Notes: generated from the sequence alone by a model not told the origin. DNA of 43,813 bases from an uncultured Blautia sp. (GCA_900542045.1 UQMI01000028.1:1-43813), one strand, 5' to 3'. Shown: positions 35,249 to 43,005, counted from the first letter of the stretch. Made by a program: numbers and translations.

Positions 35249-35691
35249 GGAGGTTGCGCTTTCCCCTTTGCCGCCTCCTCTTCCCCAAAAAAAGTTTCTT
35301 CCAAATAGAAGGTCTTTAATTTTTCCATCAACCGTTTTCTCCGGTAACGCATCGTAGACGTCGAGAGCCCCAAGGTCTTTGCGATCGCCTGATCGCTCAT
35401 CTCCCCTTGCATCAGTAAGATCCATTGCTCTTCCGGGGTAAATCGCCCCAAAAAATCTTTTAAATACGCCAGTGTGATCCTTCGCAGCGCTTCCTTCTCG
35501 GTATCGCGCTCCTCATCGATCACAAGGTCCTGCAGCCTTTCCAGACTGATCGCCCGGTACTTGTATTTCTCCCTATTTTTTTGCTGCAGCTTTCTTCTTC
35601 GTCTTTCGTTTGCAAACACCGCCCGGATCTTTTTTATTTCCTGCTCACTGCATCCCGCTTCCCTGCAGACTTTTTCATAGTATCGTTTCAT
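35245..35691 (-). CDS. Sigma-70 region-4-like protein
   Basis: The start at ATG 35691 has GGAGG 9 bp upstream; upstream in-frame codons to 35967 lack support. The 148-residue protein is basic in its first half. Near the C-terminus it has a sigma region 4 type HTH: EQWILLMQGEMSDQAIAKTL..STSTMRYRRKRLMEKLK (about 95-132). Region 2 is not visible. Small proteins of this form are common as phage/ICE late-gene or transfer regulators. It is the last cistron of the leftward regulatory operon. Confidence 0.7.
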   Translation of the reverse strand: MKRYYEKVCREAGCSEQEIKKIRAVFANERRRRKLQQKNREKYKYRAISLERLQDLVIDEERDTEKEALRRITLAYLKDFLGRFTPEEQWILLMQGEMSDQAIAKTLGLSTSTMRYRRKRLMEKLKTFYLEETFFGEEEAAKGKAQPP

Positions 35692-35845
35692 TTCTAAAGC
35701 CTCCTGTCCGTTTCTCGCTCTTTCTTTCCGGTACCGGCCACGTTTTACTATGTTGACTCTATCACACAAAGCATCGGACATGCAGTAGGCTCTTGTTCGG
35801 ATTTTTGTCGGACCTGAAAAGGCCATGGTCCTTTGGGGATCCCTT

Positions 35846-36406
35846 TTACCCAGGAAGTTGCCCCTCTTCTTCGATGGTTGATTGAGTGAGCACCTGCTTC
35901 CACTGTGGGATCGCATTTCCCCACAAAGCCAAGCCAAAAATCTTGATCGCCTCCTTCTTTTTATCATAATAGGTGCTCCGCTCCAATCCCAGTACTTCCA
36001 GGATTTCCGGTTCTGTGTAGCAAAACCGGCTCAAATAGCATTTAAAGATGATGTCAAAATACAGCTCCGGCGTATAAGGGAAATCCCGCATCTTCAGCAT
36101 CGCCGTATCCACCAGCTCGATCAGCCAGTTGGTCCGGAACAAACCCTGTACGGTCTGTTCAAATTTTTCCCGTTCTTCCGTAGGCGTAAAGGCATTGAGG
36201 TATCCCAACCCTTCCGACAACTCCTTTCCATAACTCTCTTCGCTCTCTTTTTGGCGCATGGCAGCTCGATCTCCAGCCGCCCAGCAGACATTTCGATAGA
36301 TCTTTAACAAAAGCTTTGCCTTCTCATATAGCATCTGCTCATCCAGATCATAAATTTCGCATAAGCACTGGATACTTTTTTGGGCCAGTGAATGTCTCCT
36401 TCCCAT
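35846..36406 (-). CDS. Putative HTH protein of the element's leftward operon
   Basis: The start at ATG 36406 has GGAGGGG 4-7 bp upstream. The 186-residue protein is mostly alpha-helical. Residues about 130-155 (YLSRFCYTEPEILEVLGLERSTYYDKKK in two parts) look like an HTH, as in phage ArpU/RinA-type regulators. No family recognised with certainty. It lies 96 bp downstream of the zinc-ribbon gene and about 150 bp before the sigma-like gene, in the same direction. Confidence 0.6.
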   Translation of the reverse strand: MGRRHSLAQKSIQCLCEIYDLDEQMLYEKAKLLLKIYRNVCWAAGDRAAMRQKESEESYGKELSEGLGYLNAFTPTEEREKFEQTVQGLFRTNWLIELVDTAMLKMRDFPYTPELYFDIIFKCYLSRFCYTEPEILEVLGLERSTYYDKKKEAIKIFGLALWGNAIPQWKQVLTQSTIEEEGQLPG

Positions 36407-36502
36407 GATCCCCCTCCTCTTTCTTCCTTGCAGCACTTCTTCCCTACCGGTTCCTTTGATCGTCTTTGGCCGTAGCACGGCACTGCTCTCCCCGGTTGCC
36501 GA

Positions 36503-36682
36503 TCAACCCCGAACCATTTCCCGTAATTGCTGCTTTGTAAGCACGGGTATGTATTTCATTTTTTGATCAGCTGTCGAACAAGTCAGATTTCCACAGCGTT
36601 CACACTCCATCCAACCGTTTGTCTCTTCCAAATACAAGTGATAATTGATGGTGCCGCAGATCGGACACTTTACATTTTTCAT
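36503..36682 (-). CDS. Small zinc-ribbon protein
   Basis: A 59-residue protein with two CxxC pairs, KCPICG (about residues 5-10) and CERCGNLTC (about 27-35), so a treble-clef or ribbon zinc site. The start at ATG 36682 is chosen for the compact domain; an in-frame ATG at 36796 has a stronger AAAGGAGG 4 bp before it and would add 38 basic residues. Such mini zinc proteins in phage/ICE early operons are often DNA- or RNA-binding. First cistron of the leftward operon. Confidence 0.6.
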   Translation of the reverse strand: MKNVKCPICGTINYHLYLEETNGWMECERCGNLTCSTADQKMKYIPVLTKQQLREMVRG

Positions 36683-36872
36683 CGTCTTTTCTTCCTTTCT
36701 CCCAAGCAAGGGCGCAGAGATTCTCGCTGCCATAGAGATCCATGGGGATCCCGCCCACTTCTTTGCCGTTCTCCCCTTCTTTCTACTCCTCTGCATCGGA
36801 CCTCCTTTGTCCCCTTTCTCACCTCTGGTTTTTCCATTAGCAACAATATGCAACTTTATGCAATTTACCTGC

Positions 36873-36901
36873 TTGACAACCTCCCGTCTCTTGTCTATAA
36901 T
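36873..36901 (+). promoter_or_regulatory. Rightward promoter of the Xre-ImmA module
   Basis: TTGACA (36873-36878), 17 bp, TATAAT (36896-36901): full consensus, reading toward the Xre gene at 37057 through the repeat array. Confidence 0.85.
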
Positions 36902-36920
36902 GTGCATATAGTTTCCTATT

Positions 36921-37004
36921 CTTGCTTTTTCTTGCTTCTTTCTTGCCTTTGATTGTAGCAAGATAACGCAAGATTGTCAACCAAAACATGCAAGATTTTG
37001 CAAC
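36921..37004. repeat. Helically phased CTTGC/GCAAG operator array
   Basis: CTTGC occurs at 36921, 36931 and 36942; its complement GCAAG at 36958, 36968 and 36990, plus GCAAC at 37000. Steps are 10, 11, 16, 10, 22 and 10 bp, so most copies lie on one face of the helix, and the orientation flips in the middle. The array covers the leftward promoter and the start region of the rightward one. It is a likely cooperative binding site for the Xre protein at 37057. Confidence 0.65.
36952..36980 (-). promoter_or_regulatory. Leftward promoter facing the Xre-ImmA promoter
   Basis: On the minus strand TTGACA (36975-36980), 17 bp, TACAAT (36952-36957). It points at the rightward promoter, so the two transcripts would cross. 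Confidence 0.8.
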
Positions 37005-37056
37005 ATCCAACAAGCACACCAAAACGCAAACACAAAAAAGATGATAGAGGTGACAA

Positions 37057-37497
37057 ATGAAAGCATTCAAAGACAAATTGCGAGAGCTTCGCAGCCAACA
37101 AGATCTCAGTCAAAAACAGCTTGCTACAAAGGCTGGAATCAGCGTACGCTCCATCGCAGGTTACGAACGGGGCGAGGCAGCCCCTCAACCTACCCAATTA
37201 TATAAACTGGCAAAAACCCTCCAAGTGTCAACGGAATACTTAAAAAACGATGCCATCGAGGATCCCAGTTATGGTCTGGACCGCATGGAATACGTGGAAG
37301 AAATGCGTCAAAAAAGCAGCCTGCAGGATTCTTTAAATTTAGAACGTATGCTGGAACAAAATCAGGCCTTATTCGCCGGAGGAAGCATCAGTGAAGACGC
37401 AAAAGACGCTTACTTTCAAGCGGTTATGAAAGCTTACCTGGAATGCAAAGAGGCCGCAAAGGAAACCTTTGGCAAAAAGACAAAAGCGCCCAAATAG
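37057..37497 (+). CDS. Xre-family repressor paired with ImmA
   Basis: A 146-residue protein with an N-terminal HTH (about 16-40, LSQKQLATKAGISVRSIAGYERGE in pieces) and a helical C-terminal region. GAGGTG lies 7 bp before the ATG. Followed directly by an ImmA/IrrE metalloprotease, the same pairing as ImmR-ImmA of ICEBs1, in which the protease cleaves the repressor to release the element. The phased array upstream is the expected operator. Confidence 0.88.
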   Translation: MKAFKDKLRELRSQQDLSQKQLATKAGISVRSIAGYERGEAAPQPTQLYKLAKTLQVSTEYLKNDAIEDPSYGLDRMEYVEEMRQKSSLQDSLNLERMLEQNQALFAGGSISEDAKDAYFQAVMKAYLECKEAAKETFGKKTKAPK

Positions 37498-37568
37498 GCT
37501 CACCTGTCTGGTATGCACACTTGCCGCATCCAGTCGAAACACTTTGGAAAAGCAGGGAGGGAAGATGT

Positions 37569-38123
37569 TTGACGCTCGAAACAATCTCTGGCATTGCCAG
37601 ATCATTAAAGAAAAAATACGCAGAATCCGATCCGGAACGATTGGCCAAGCAGATGAAGATCCTTGTGGCCCATGAACCAATGGGCCTATTCGAAGGTTGC
37701 TGCAAAGGCTTCTTTTTGACTTATAAACGCAAAAAGCACATCACCGTCAACAGTGACCTGCCCGATATCTTGCAAAAAGTGGTAATCGCACATGAATTGG
37801 GGCATTGTGTGCTGCATTCCCACTCTGCCTGTGCCGCTTATCATGAGATCACCCTATTTGATTCCACGGATCGGACAGAATATGAAGCCAATGTTTTTGC
37901 ATCCGAATTACTCCTAGAGGATGAAGATGTCATCGATGTGTTGAACGAAGATCTGTTCTTTTTCCAGGCCGCCAGCCTCCTGCAGGTCCCCTTTGAATTA
38001 TTGGATTTCAAATTCCGGATCTTAAAACGGCGCGGCTATAAAGTCGATTCTCCTGTACAAGCGCAAAGTGATTTTTTGAAACATTTGGAACAAACGGCAG
38101 ACCAGCTTGACTATTTTGAATAA
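37569..38123 (+). CDS. ImmA/IrrE family metallopeptidase
   Basis: The frame has no useful ATG. TTG 37569 has GGAGG 8 bp upstream and begins about 70 bp after the Xre stop, giving 184 residues. The zinc-binding HExxH is in VVIAHELGHCVLHSH (about 72-77 for the motif), and the third ligand Glu in RTEYEANVFASELL (about 110). It probably degrades the upstream repressor in response to DNA damage or a partner-cell signal, by analogy with ICEBs1. Confidence 0.88.
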   Translation: MTLETISGIARSLKKKYAESDPERLAKQMKILVAHEPMGLFEGCCKGFFLTYKRKKHITVNSDLPDILQKVVIAHELGHCVLHSHSACAAYHEITLFDSTDRTEYEANVFASELLLEDEDVIDVLNEDLFFFQAASLLQVPFELLDFKFRILKRRGYKVDSPVQAQSDFLKHLEQTADQLDYFE

Positions 38124-38150
38124 AAAATCGGAAAAGGAGGGCAGAGGTCT

Positions 38151-38651
38151 ATGACAAATTGGAATCCCTGGCATGGCTGCACCAAAATAAGCCCCGGCTG
38201 TTATCATTGTTATGTCTATCGGAGAGATGCCGAATTTGGCAAGGATGCTTCTCTTGTAACAAAGACGAAAGCATTTGATCTGCCCATCAAAAAAAAACCG
38301 CAAAGGTCAGTACAAACTCCAATCCGATGGAGATTTTATCTATACCTGCTTTACTTCTGACTTTTTTCACCCCGCTGCAGATTCCTGGCGCAAAGAAGCA
38401 TGGGAGATAATGCGGGTCCGTTCTGACCTGCGATTTTTCTTGGTCACCAAACGCCCGGATCGTTTTTTTATCAGTCTGCCTGGGTTTTGGAAACGATGAC
38501 ACAATGCGTAGAATACAATGTCAGCTTTCATTTTAAGCAGACCGGCGCCCTGTTTAAACACGGCCAGAAAGTCTATCGGATCGACCGGAAAGATCAGATC
38601 CCACAGGCAGACAAAGCCGCCATTGATTATCACGCGTCTCCCTTCCTTTAA
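38151..38651 (+). pseudogene. DUF5131 (phage Gp37/Gp68 family), frameshift and internal deletion
   Basis: The N-terminus is good (NWNPWHGCTKISPGCYHCY with the radical-SAM-like Cys cluster, after GGAGG). A run of nine A (38289-38297) shifts the frame; with eight A the sequence would continue as IKKNRKGQYKLQSDG. The second frame then runs through TCFTSDFF and RSDLRFFLVTKRPDRF to a stop at about 38500. The third frame resumes near the family's C-terminus (CVEYNVSFHFKQTG to the stop at 38651). About 85 residues of the middle are lost. Not functional. Confidence 0.85.
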
Positions 38652-38754
38652 CGAACTTACCTGTCGATGATACACGAAAAGCAGCAATCACTTTCACAAA
38701 CCACTTGCAACACTGCACCCCCGCCTCCCAACGCCCACCTATCGCGTGCGAACT

Positions 38755-38800
38755 AAAAAATACCTCCTTCTAGGTAATCATCCTAAAAAGAGGTATTTTT
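38755..38800. terminator. Bidirectional terminator between the element and the agr region
   Basis: AAAAAATACCTC/GAGGTATTTTT with an inner CTAGG/CCTA helix. T runs lie on both strands, so it ends both the decayed DUF5131 transcript and the Ig-like gene. Positions 38652-38754 contain no gene and probably hold the element's right end. Confidence 0.8.
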
Positions 38801-38832
38801 GTTATAGACTACTTTTCTCAAGCAATACTTTT

Positions 38833-39435
38833 TTACTCATATTCAGGAGCAAACTGAATGGTAGTTGCTTCTCCATATACTCTCGAATCAGCAACTTTTT
38901 TAAATGGTGTAATGGAAATGTACTGTTCCCACGCTTCTGCACTTTTTATCTGATAGCGGGTACAGCTCTTAGATAATATAATCTCCTCTTCCATAATCTC
39001 ATTCGCCCCTTTAATTCTGGTAATCCTTAACAAATATCCCGTTGCATCCGGTACTTTATTCCAAGTAAGCAAATGATCATTCGCCAAGTAACTCAATTCC
39101 GTCTTTTGGCTAGAAAAAGCATCTCCCTGAACTGTAATTTTACAACTGTATTTCTTTTTTCCCACGTTTGCAGTTATGACTGCTTTTCCTTCTTTTTTCG
39201 CAATTACTAAAACACTTCTTTGATTGATAGGCAGCATGGTCACTACACTCTTCCGATCCACTTTCCACTTCACTTTTTCTTTTGTATTTAAAAGCGTTAT
39301 ATTTGTGGATGTTCCATTTTCCATAACCACACTTTCCTTATTCAATCTTACCGATGACTTTTCAGATGCGTAAACTGGAATACTAAGTATAACGCACAGC
39401 AGGATTACCACAATTTTAGAAATCTTTTTTTTCAT
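38833..39435 (-). CDS. Secreted Ig-like (BIG2-type) protein
   Basis: A 200-residue protein with a clear signal peptide (KKKISKIVVILLCVILSIPVYA). A BIG2-like domain follows (about 25-105, with LLNTKEKVKWKVDRKSVVTM and GKAVITANVGKKKYSCKITV in parts), then a fibronectin-III-like domain (about 110-200, LTWNKVPDATGYLLRIT). It has no sortase signal, so it is released or loosely wall-bound. AAAGAGG-type ribosome site upstream (GGAGC). Its AT-rich codons match the agr locus next to it; regulation by agr is only a guess. Confidence 0.75.
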   Translation of the reverse strand: MKKKISKIVVILLCVILSIPVYASEKSSVRLNKESVVMENGTSTNITLLNTKEKVKWKVDRKSVVTMLPINQRSVLVIAKKEGKAVITANVGKKKYSCKITVQGDAFSSQKTELSYLANDHLLTWNKVPDATGYLLRITRIKGANEIMEEEIILSKSCTRYQIKSAEAWEQYISITPFKKVADSRVYGEATTIQFAPEYE

Positions 39436-39617
39436 AATAAAGCTCCTCTATTGAATCTAATGCTATCTAAATACAGTTCCCTTAAATACTAATCTGCAAT
39501 GGCTTCACCCCCTGTTCCCATCGAAAACACTATTTAAATATTATCCATAATATAACCTTCAGTCCTCGTCCCCTCTGCAAAATATTCAGACATACCCTCA
39601 ATATAACGACATAGAAT

Positions 39618-39824
39618 TTAACCAAGTTTCTGCTCGGTACAACGGTTGTCCGACGAATCAACGATACTGAAAGACTTTGTATGCATAGGATCATCGCTTA
39701 CATAGCCAAGAGAAATGCCAAGATTGCCTGCTGGCATTTCTTCGTACGAACCAATGTCCTTGTTAGAATATACAATCGATTCATATTCCAGTTCTGTCGT
39801 TTCCGCATATGCTACAGTATTCAA
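39618..39824 (-). pseudogene. Remnant of a small secreted protein
   Basis: About 68 codons without ATG or ribosome site. The segment NTVAYAETTELEYESIV looks like the end of a signal peptide plus mature start. An ATG preceded by GGAG lies at 39835 in another frame, just upstream, as if most of the signal peptide were deleted with a frameshift. The remaining IGSYEEMPAGNLGISLGY part is of unknown family. The rest of 39436-39971 shows no gene. Confidence 0.4.
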
Positions 39825-39971
39825 TGGTTTTCATTTACTCCATATATCTCTGAAAATTCTTTAACGAATCTGGTAAACTCGCAATATACTTTACAAAAAT
39901 GTTTAACTGAATTATAATATTTATCGTTATATCTTTGTCTATTTATGACATTTCCGTATCGTATATACCAT

Positions 39972-40733
39972 TTATATCTTTTCATATTTCTCCAACATAA
40001 AAAATAACATTCTCTTATATCGATAAGAATAGTCTACCCGCATTTTATTTTTCATGATCAATTGCCGATTTACTTGATCGACTTGTTCTACATATGTAAC
40101 ATTAATTACGGTTGCCTGGCTAATCTGACAAAACAAATTACAATCGAGTTGTTTCATGAATTCCTTGATTGTTCCACGTTTACTGATTATTTCGTTCTCC
40201 AGAATAATTTTCACTTTATGGCTATTCAATTCTGTTTCCAAAAGGATAATTTCATTATACGGAATAAGATACCTTTTTCGGCTGATCTGCAGTGCAAGAT
40301 GTCCTATCTGATTATGAATATTACTAGCCTGATAATAATTCTTCAGGGCCCGTTCCAGGCATTGCGTTATTCTTGCTCTCAGTACTTCTCTGTCTCCCTT
40401 AATCACATAATCCATGGCTTCCAAATGCTTATCATACGGAAAATATGACAACTCCCTATGGACCGTAACGAACACCAGATAACTCCTTGGATCGACTTCC
40501 CGGATTTTTTCTGCCAGATCAAACCCATCCATATCACCGCGTAATTCCACATCCAAATAATATAATCCCATAGCAGGTGTATTCTTCTTCAACTCTTGAA
40601 AAAGTCGTTCTGGACTGTCTGTTTGAAAAGTAATTTTTGCTGGAATTTCGTTAATAATAATATATTTTTCTAAAATATCTTTCCAGATATTTAACTGTTT
40701 CTGATCATCTTCACATAAATAAATAGATAACAC
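39972..40733 (-). CDS. agrA: LytTR response regulator, AgrA-like
   Basis: A 253-residue protein from GTG 40733 (GAGG 9 bp upstream, 2 bp after the kinase stop). Receiver domain 1-125 with acidic pair CEDD (8-10), phospho-Asp at about residue 61 (YYLDVELRGDMDG) and Lys in MDYVIKGD. LytTR DNA-binding domain about 150-250 (LILLETELNSHKVKIIL-type strands). It would switch on target promoters when phosphorylated by the adjacent kinase. Confidence 0.9.
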   Translation of the reverse strand: MLSIYLCEDDQKQLNIWKDILEKYIIINEIPAKITFQTDSPERLFQELKKNTPAMGLYYLDVELRGDMDGFDLAEKIREVDPRSYLVFVTVHRELSYFPYDKHLEAMDYVIKGDREVLRARITQCLERALKNYYQASNIHNQIGHLALQISRKRYLIPYNEIILLETELNSHKVKIILENEIISKRGTIKEFMKQLDCNLFCQISQATVINVTYVEQVDQVNRQLIMKNKMRVDYSYRYKRMLFFMLEKYEKI

Positions 40734-40735
40734 CT

Positions 40736-42043
40736 TTATACACCTCTTTCGTATATAATTAACCTCTGCTCAAACACATCGTTTTCAGATGACATCAACC
40801 ATTCTACATTTTCATACTTTTCTAATATTCTGTTTACTTCATACAGCCCCAGCCCAGAGTGGCCCGCTTTCGAAGTGATTCCCTTTCTACATAACTCAGT
40901 TATCTCCAATCCATTTTCTATCGTATCGTTTTGTATAACAATAGAAACTCTTTCATCACTATATTCAAAATTCACATTTACTTTTTTACTCTCTGTAATT
41001 TCTGCAGCTTCCACTGCATTATCTAAAAAAATTCCTATTACACGGCAAAGATCCAGCAAATCCATTTCTATTTTACGAATCTTCGAAGGTATATCTAATG
41101 TTAAATCCACCCCTCTATATAGCATTTGTAAACATTTTCCGAAAAATAAACCTTTTAATTCCGGTATTTCTAAATTACTCAGTTTCTTTACTTGGGGCAA
41201 TGAAAAATCTTGTTTTTTATAAAATGGCTCTATCTTTGTTTCAAAATATAATTTCAGTTTCTCCCATTCTTCATCCTCTATATATTCCTTCATTGTTAAC
41301 ATAATATTTACATAGTCATGCCGAAAAATCCTAGTTTCATCATAAAGTGCTTCCAATTTTTCCGTATATTCTTTCAAATATGTTTGTTCCGCTATCTGCA
41401 CTTTAAGTTTTTGATCCTTTAACAACACTTTGTATACAAAGCGAAAAATCAGGCAATTACATACAAAATAAATAGTAAAAAAAAGCCCATTAATCTGAAG
41501 CATATTATCTGGGTAACCAACATAACCGCCATAAATAATGTTAATTACCAACATAAAAATATATACTAGCATCTGAAAAAAAATGCCTGTCACAATACTT
41601 TTATTAAAGAGCTGCATTTTTTTGTTTAAATGCCATTTTTCAATAAATAAGTAGCGAATACCTGCGCACAAAGTAAATGTGATGGCTACATACAATAATG
41701 AATACCCTGTAAAATAAATATGATGTATATCATCGAATGATATGTTCCAGATCAAATTCAGAAGATTTGTGCTAATATAATCAACAACGATCACTATACT
41801 GTATAAAGCCATAAATAATAGAACATTGCCTTTCTTTTCCTTGCTCTTATATAATAAATAAAATAAACTTCCGCCTACTTTAAATACGGTCGATATTTGC
41901 CCATGATTCAAGCTTATAGTACTATCTATTAAAATCATATAAATTGCTAAAATCAAAATTGCTTTCTTAGAAAGAAAATCTATTCTGGCCAGAACAGTAC
42001 AATAAACAAAAATCAACGAAGAAAAAAGAACATACCATATCAT
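40736..42043 (-). CDS. agrC: GHKL sensor histidine kinase, AgrC-like
   Basis: The start is taken as ATG 42043 (MIWYVLF, with GGGGAG upstream). The 435-residue protein has about six membrane helices in residues 1-205, then the phospho-acceptor His in TRIFRHDYVNIM (about 242) and an HPK10-type ATPase with N-box FLDNAVEAAE (about 339-348) and GHSGLGLYEV. This is the AgrC design, sensing a cyclic peptide at the cell surface. It is divergent from agrB. Confidence 0.9.
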   Translation of the reverse strand: MIWYVLFSSLIFVYCTVLARIDFLSKKAILILAIYMILIDSTISLNHGQISTVFKVGGSLFYLLYKSKEKKGNVLLFMALYSIVIVVDYISTNLLNLIWNISFDDIHHIYFTGYSLLYVAITFTLCAGIRYLFIEKWHLNKKMQLFNKSIVTGIFFQMLVYIFMLVINIIYGGYVGYPDNMLQINGLFFTIYFVCNCLIFRFVYKVLLKDQKLKVQIAEQTYLKEYTEKLEALYDETRIFRHDYVNIMLTMKEYIEDEEWEKLKLYFETKIEPFYKKQDFSLPQVKKLSNLEIPELKGLFFGKCLQMLYRGVDLTLDIPSKIRKIEMDLLDLCRVIGIFLDNAVEAAEITESKKVNVNFEYSDERVSIVIQNDTIENGLEITELCRKGITSKAGHSGLGLYEVNRILEKYENVEWLMSSENDVFEQRLIIYERGV

Positions 42044-42111
42044 TTTTGAAATTCTCCCCTTTTGAATAGCTCTATTTTTATTATTACAAAGTGTATGCAT
42101 TCGCATCACAA

Positions 42112-42169
42112 ATACGACATATCCGTTACTAATATGACACTTTTTATGAAAAATCCGCAAAATACGTCA
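42112..42169. promoter_or_regulatory. Phased repeats in the agr divergent spacer
   Basis: Three copies of AATA(C/T)G(A/T)CA at 42111-42119, 42131-42139 and 42161-42169, spaced exactly 20 and 30 bp, all in the same orientation. Placement between agrC and agrB and spacing near two helical turns fit an AgrA (LytTR) binding site, although the motif differs from the S. aureus box. Confidence 0.5.
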
Positions 42170-42180
42170 AAATAAAATAC

Positions 42181-42762
42181 ATGAAAATAAGTAAGCGATT
42201 AAGTATATGGTGCTCTCGGGAATTACAGCTTGAAAATGTTATACAGCAAACCGTTGAATACGGATTTTCGCTAATGTTTGATACACTCCTAAAATACGCT
42301 ATAATCTTTTTTTCAGGCATTATATGTAAAAAAGTTTCTAATACAGTCCTTGTATTGATCATTTTTGCATTATTACGCAGTTCAGCAGGAGGATACCACG
42401 CAAAGACAAGTTTGGGATGTGGTCTTTATATGTTTTTCATATGGGCAATCAGCATCTTTCTGCCAAATATCTATTCTCATAAACCTATGATTATTTTGGC
42501 AATCTATTTTTTTTGTATAGTCACAATTTGCTGTTTTGCTCCTAATGGTGGCCCAAATAATCTACCTTCTAATAAAGTACAAATTATTTATTTTAAAAAA
42601 TTATTTGCCATAGCAACCGTTACTATTTGCTCTTTGATTGCATATAAGATTCCTTATTTTCAATCAAATATTTTAACAGTAATGATATCTACCATGTTTT
42701 TAATTATCAAAGAAGCATTAGGGAAAGGAGTTCATTATGAAACTGAAACAACAAACAGCTAA
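42181..42762 (+). CDS. agrB: AgrB-like autoinducer-processing membrane endopeptidase
   Basis: A 193-residue membrane protein with the AgrB signature RSSAGGYHAKTSLGC: catalytic His73 and Cys80, the same seven-residue spacing as in S. aureus (77/84). Several membrane helices follow and FAPNGGPNNLPS is the usual conserved loop. It cleaves AgrD and forms the thiolactone/lactone ring. No Shine-Dalgarno sequence precedes ATG 42181, so initiation may be weak or leaderless. It overlaps agrD by 26 bp. Confidence 0.93.
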   Translation: MKISKRLSIWCSRELQLENVIQQTVEYGFSLMFDTLLKYAIIFFSGIICKKVSNTVLVLIIFALLRSSAGGYHAKTSLGCGLYMFFIWAISIFLPNIYSHKPMIILAIYFFCIVTICCFAPNGGPNNLPSNKVQIIYFKKLFAIATVTICSLIAYKIPYFQSNILTVMISTMFLIIKEALGKGVHYETETTNS

Positions 42763-42883
42763 ATTATTAACCGTTCTTGCTTTAAAAACAGCCCAAACAG
42801 CTGTAAATAAAAGTGTTTTTGCAGGTGTCTATTATTCCAAGCCATCATCAAGTGTTGCAAAGTGGCTTCAAAAGAATAGTTAA
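42737..42883 (+). CDS. agrD: AgrD-like autoinducer precursor peptide without cysteine
   Basis: A 48-residue peptide with AAAGGAG 6 bp before its ATG, starting inside the end of agrB. It has the AgrD plan: amphipathic N-terminal leader (MKLKQQTAKLLTVLALK), a middle segment AVNKSVFAGVYYSKPSSSVAK and a basic tail KWLQKNS. Clostridial AgrDs usually carry (S/C)...(Y/F)QPK.PE-type ends, which aligns with VYYSKPSSS. There is no cysteine at all; the ring would have to use Ser (e.g. Ser26 or one of Ser34/37/38/39), giving a lactone, as in the Ser-type AIP of S. intermedius. It may alternatively be dead. Confidence 0.85.
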   Translation: MKLKQQTAKLLTVLALKTAQTAVNKSVFAGVYYSKPSSSVAKWLQKNS

Positions 42884-43005
42884 GTAAGTGTAGTAACCTC
42901 TTCTCATACTTACCATAATCCAAATAGTTTTGAACCACTATAAAAAATTATTAACTAATCGAGAAAGTTCTGTCCTAAAAACGTAAATTAGAGATATCCC
43001 CAGAC
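42884..43005. other. Spacer downstream of agrD
   Basis: About 120 bp with no gene and no clear terminator. The intron remnant begins at its right edge. Confidence 0.5.

Larger units (their letters stand above)
29100..38750. mobile_element. Tn554-like integrative element with lysogeny-style control region
   Basis: Boundaries are approximate. The block holds three consecutive tyrosine recombinases, a TnpC-like protein, a divergent Xre regulator, a second Xre + ImmA pair, small regulators and a phage-type DUF5131 remnant. It differs from the flanks in codon use and carries none of the backbone functions. It interrupts the Tad operon just upstream of DUF5702. Tn554-family elements insert without long terminal repeats, which fits the lack of obvious ends. 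Confidence 0.7.

Noticed and set aside
36921..37004. CTTGC/GCAAG repeats as a CRISPR array
   Set aside because: Units are 5 bp and orientation flips; no spacer/repeat structure; better explained as an operator array.
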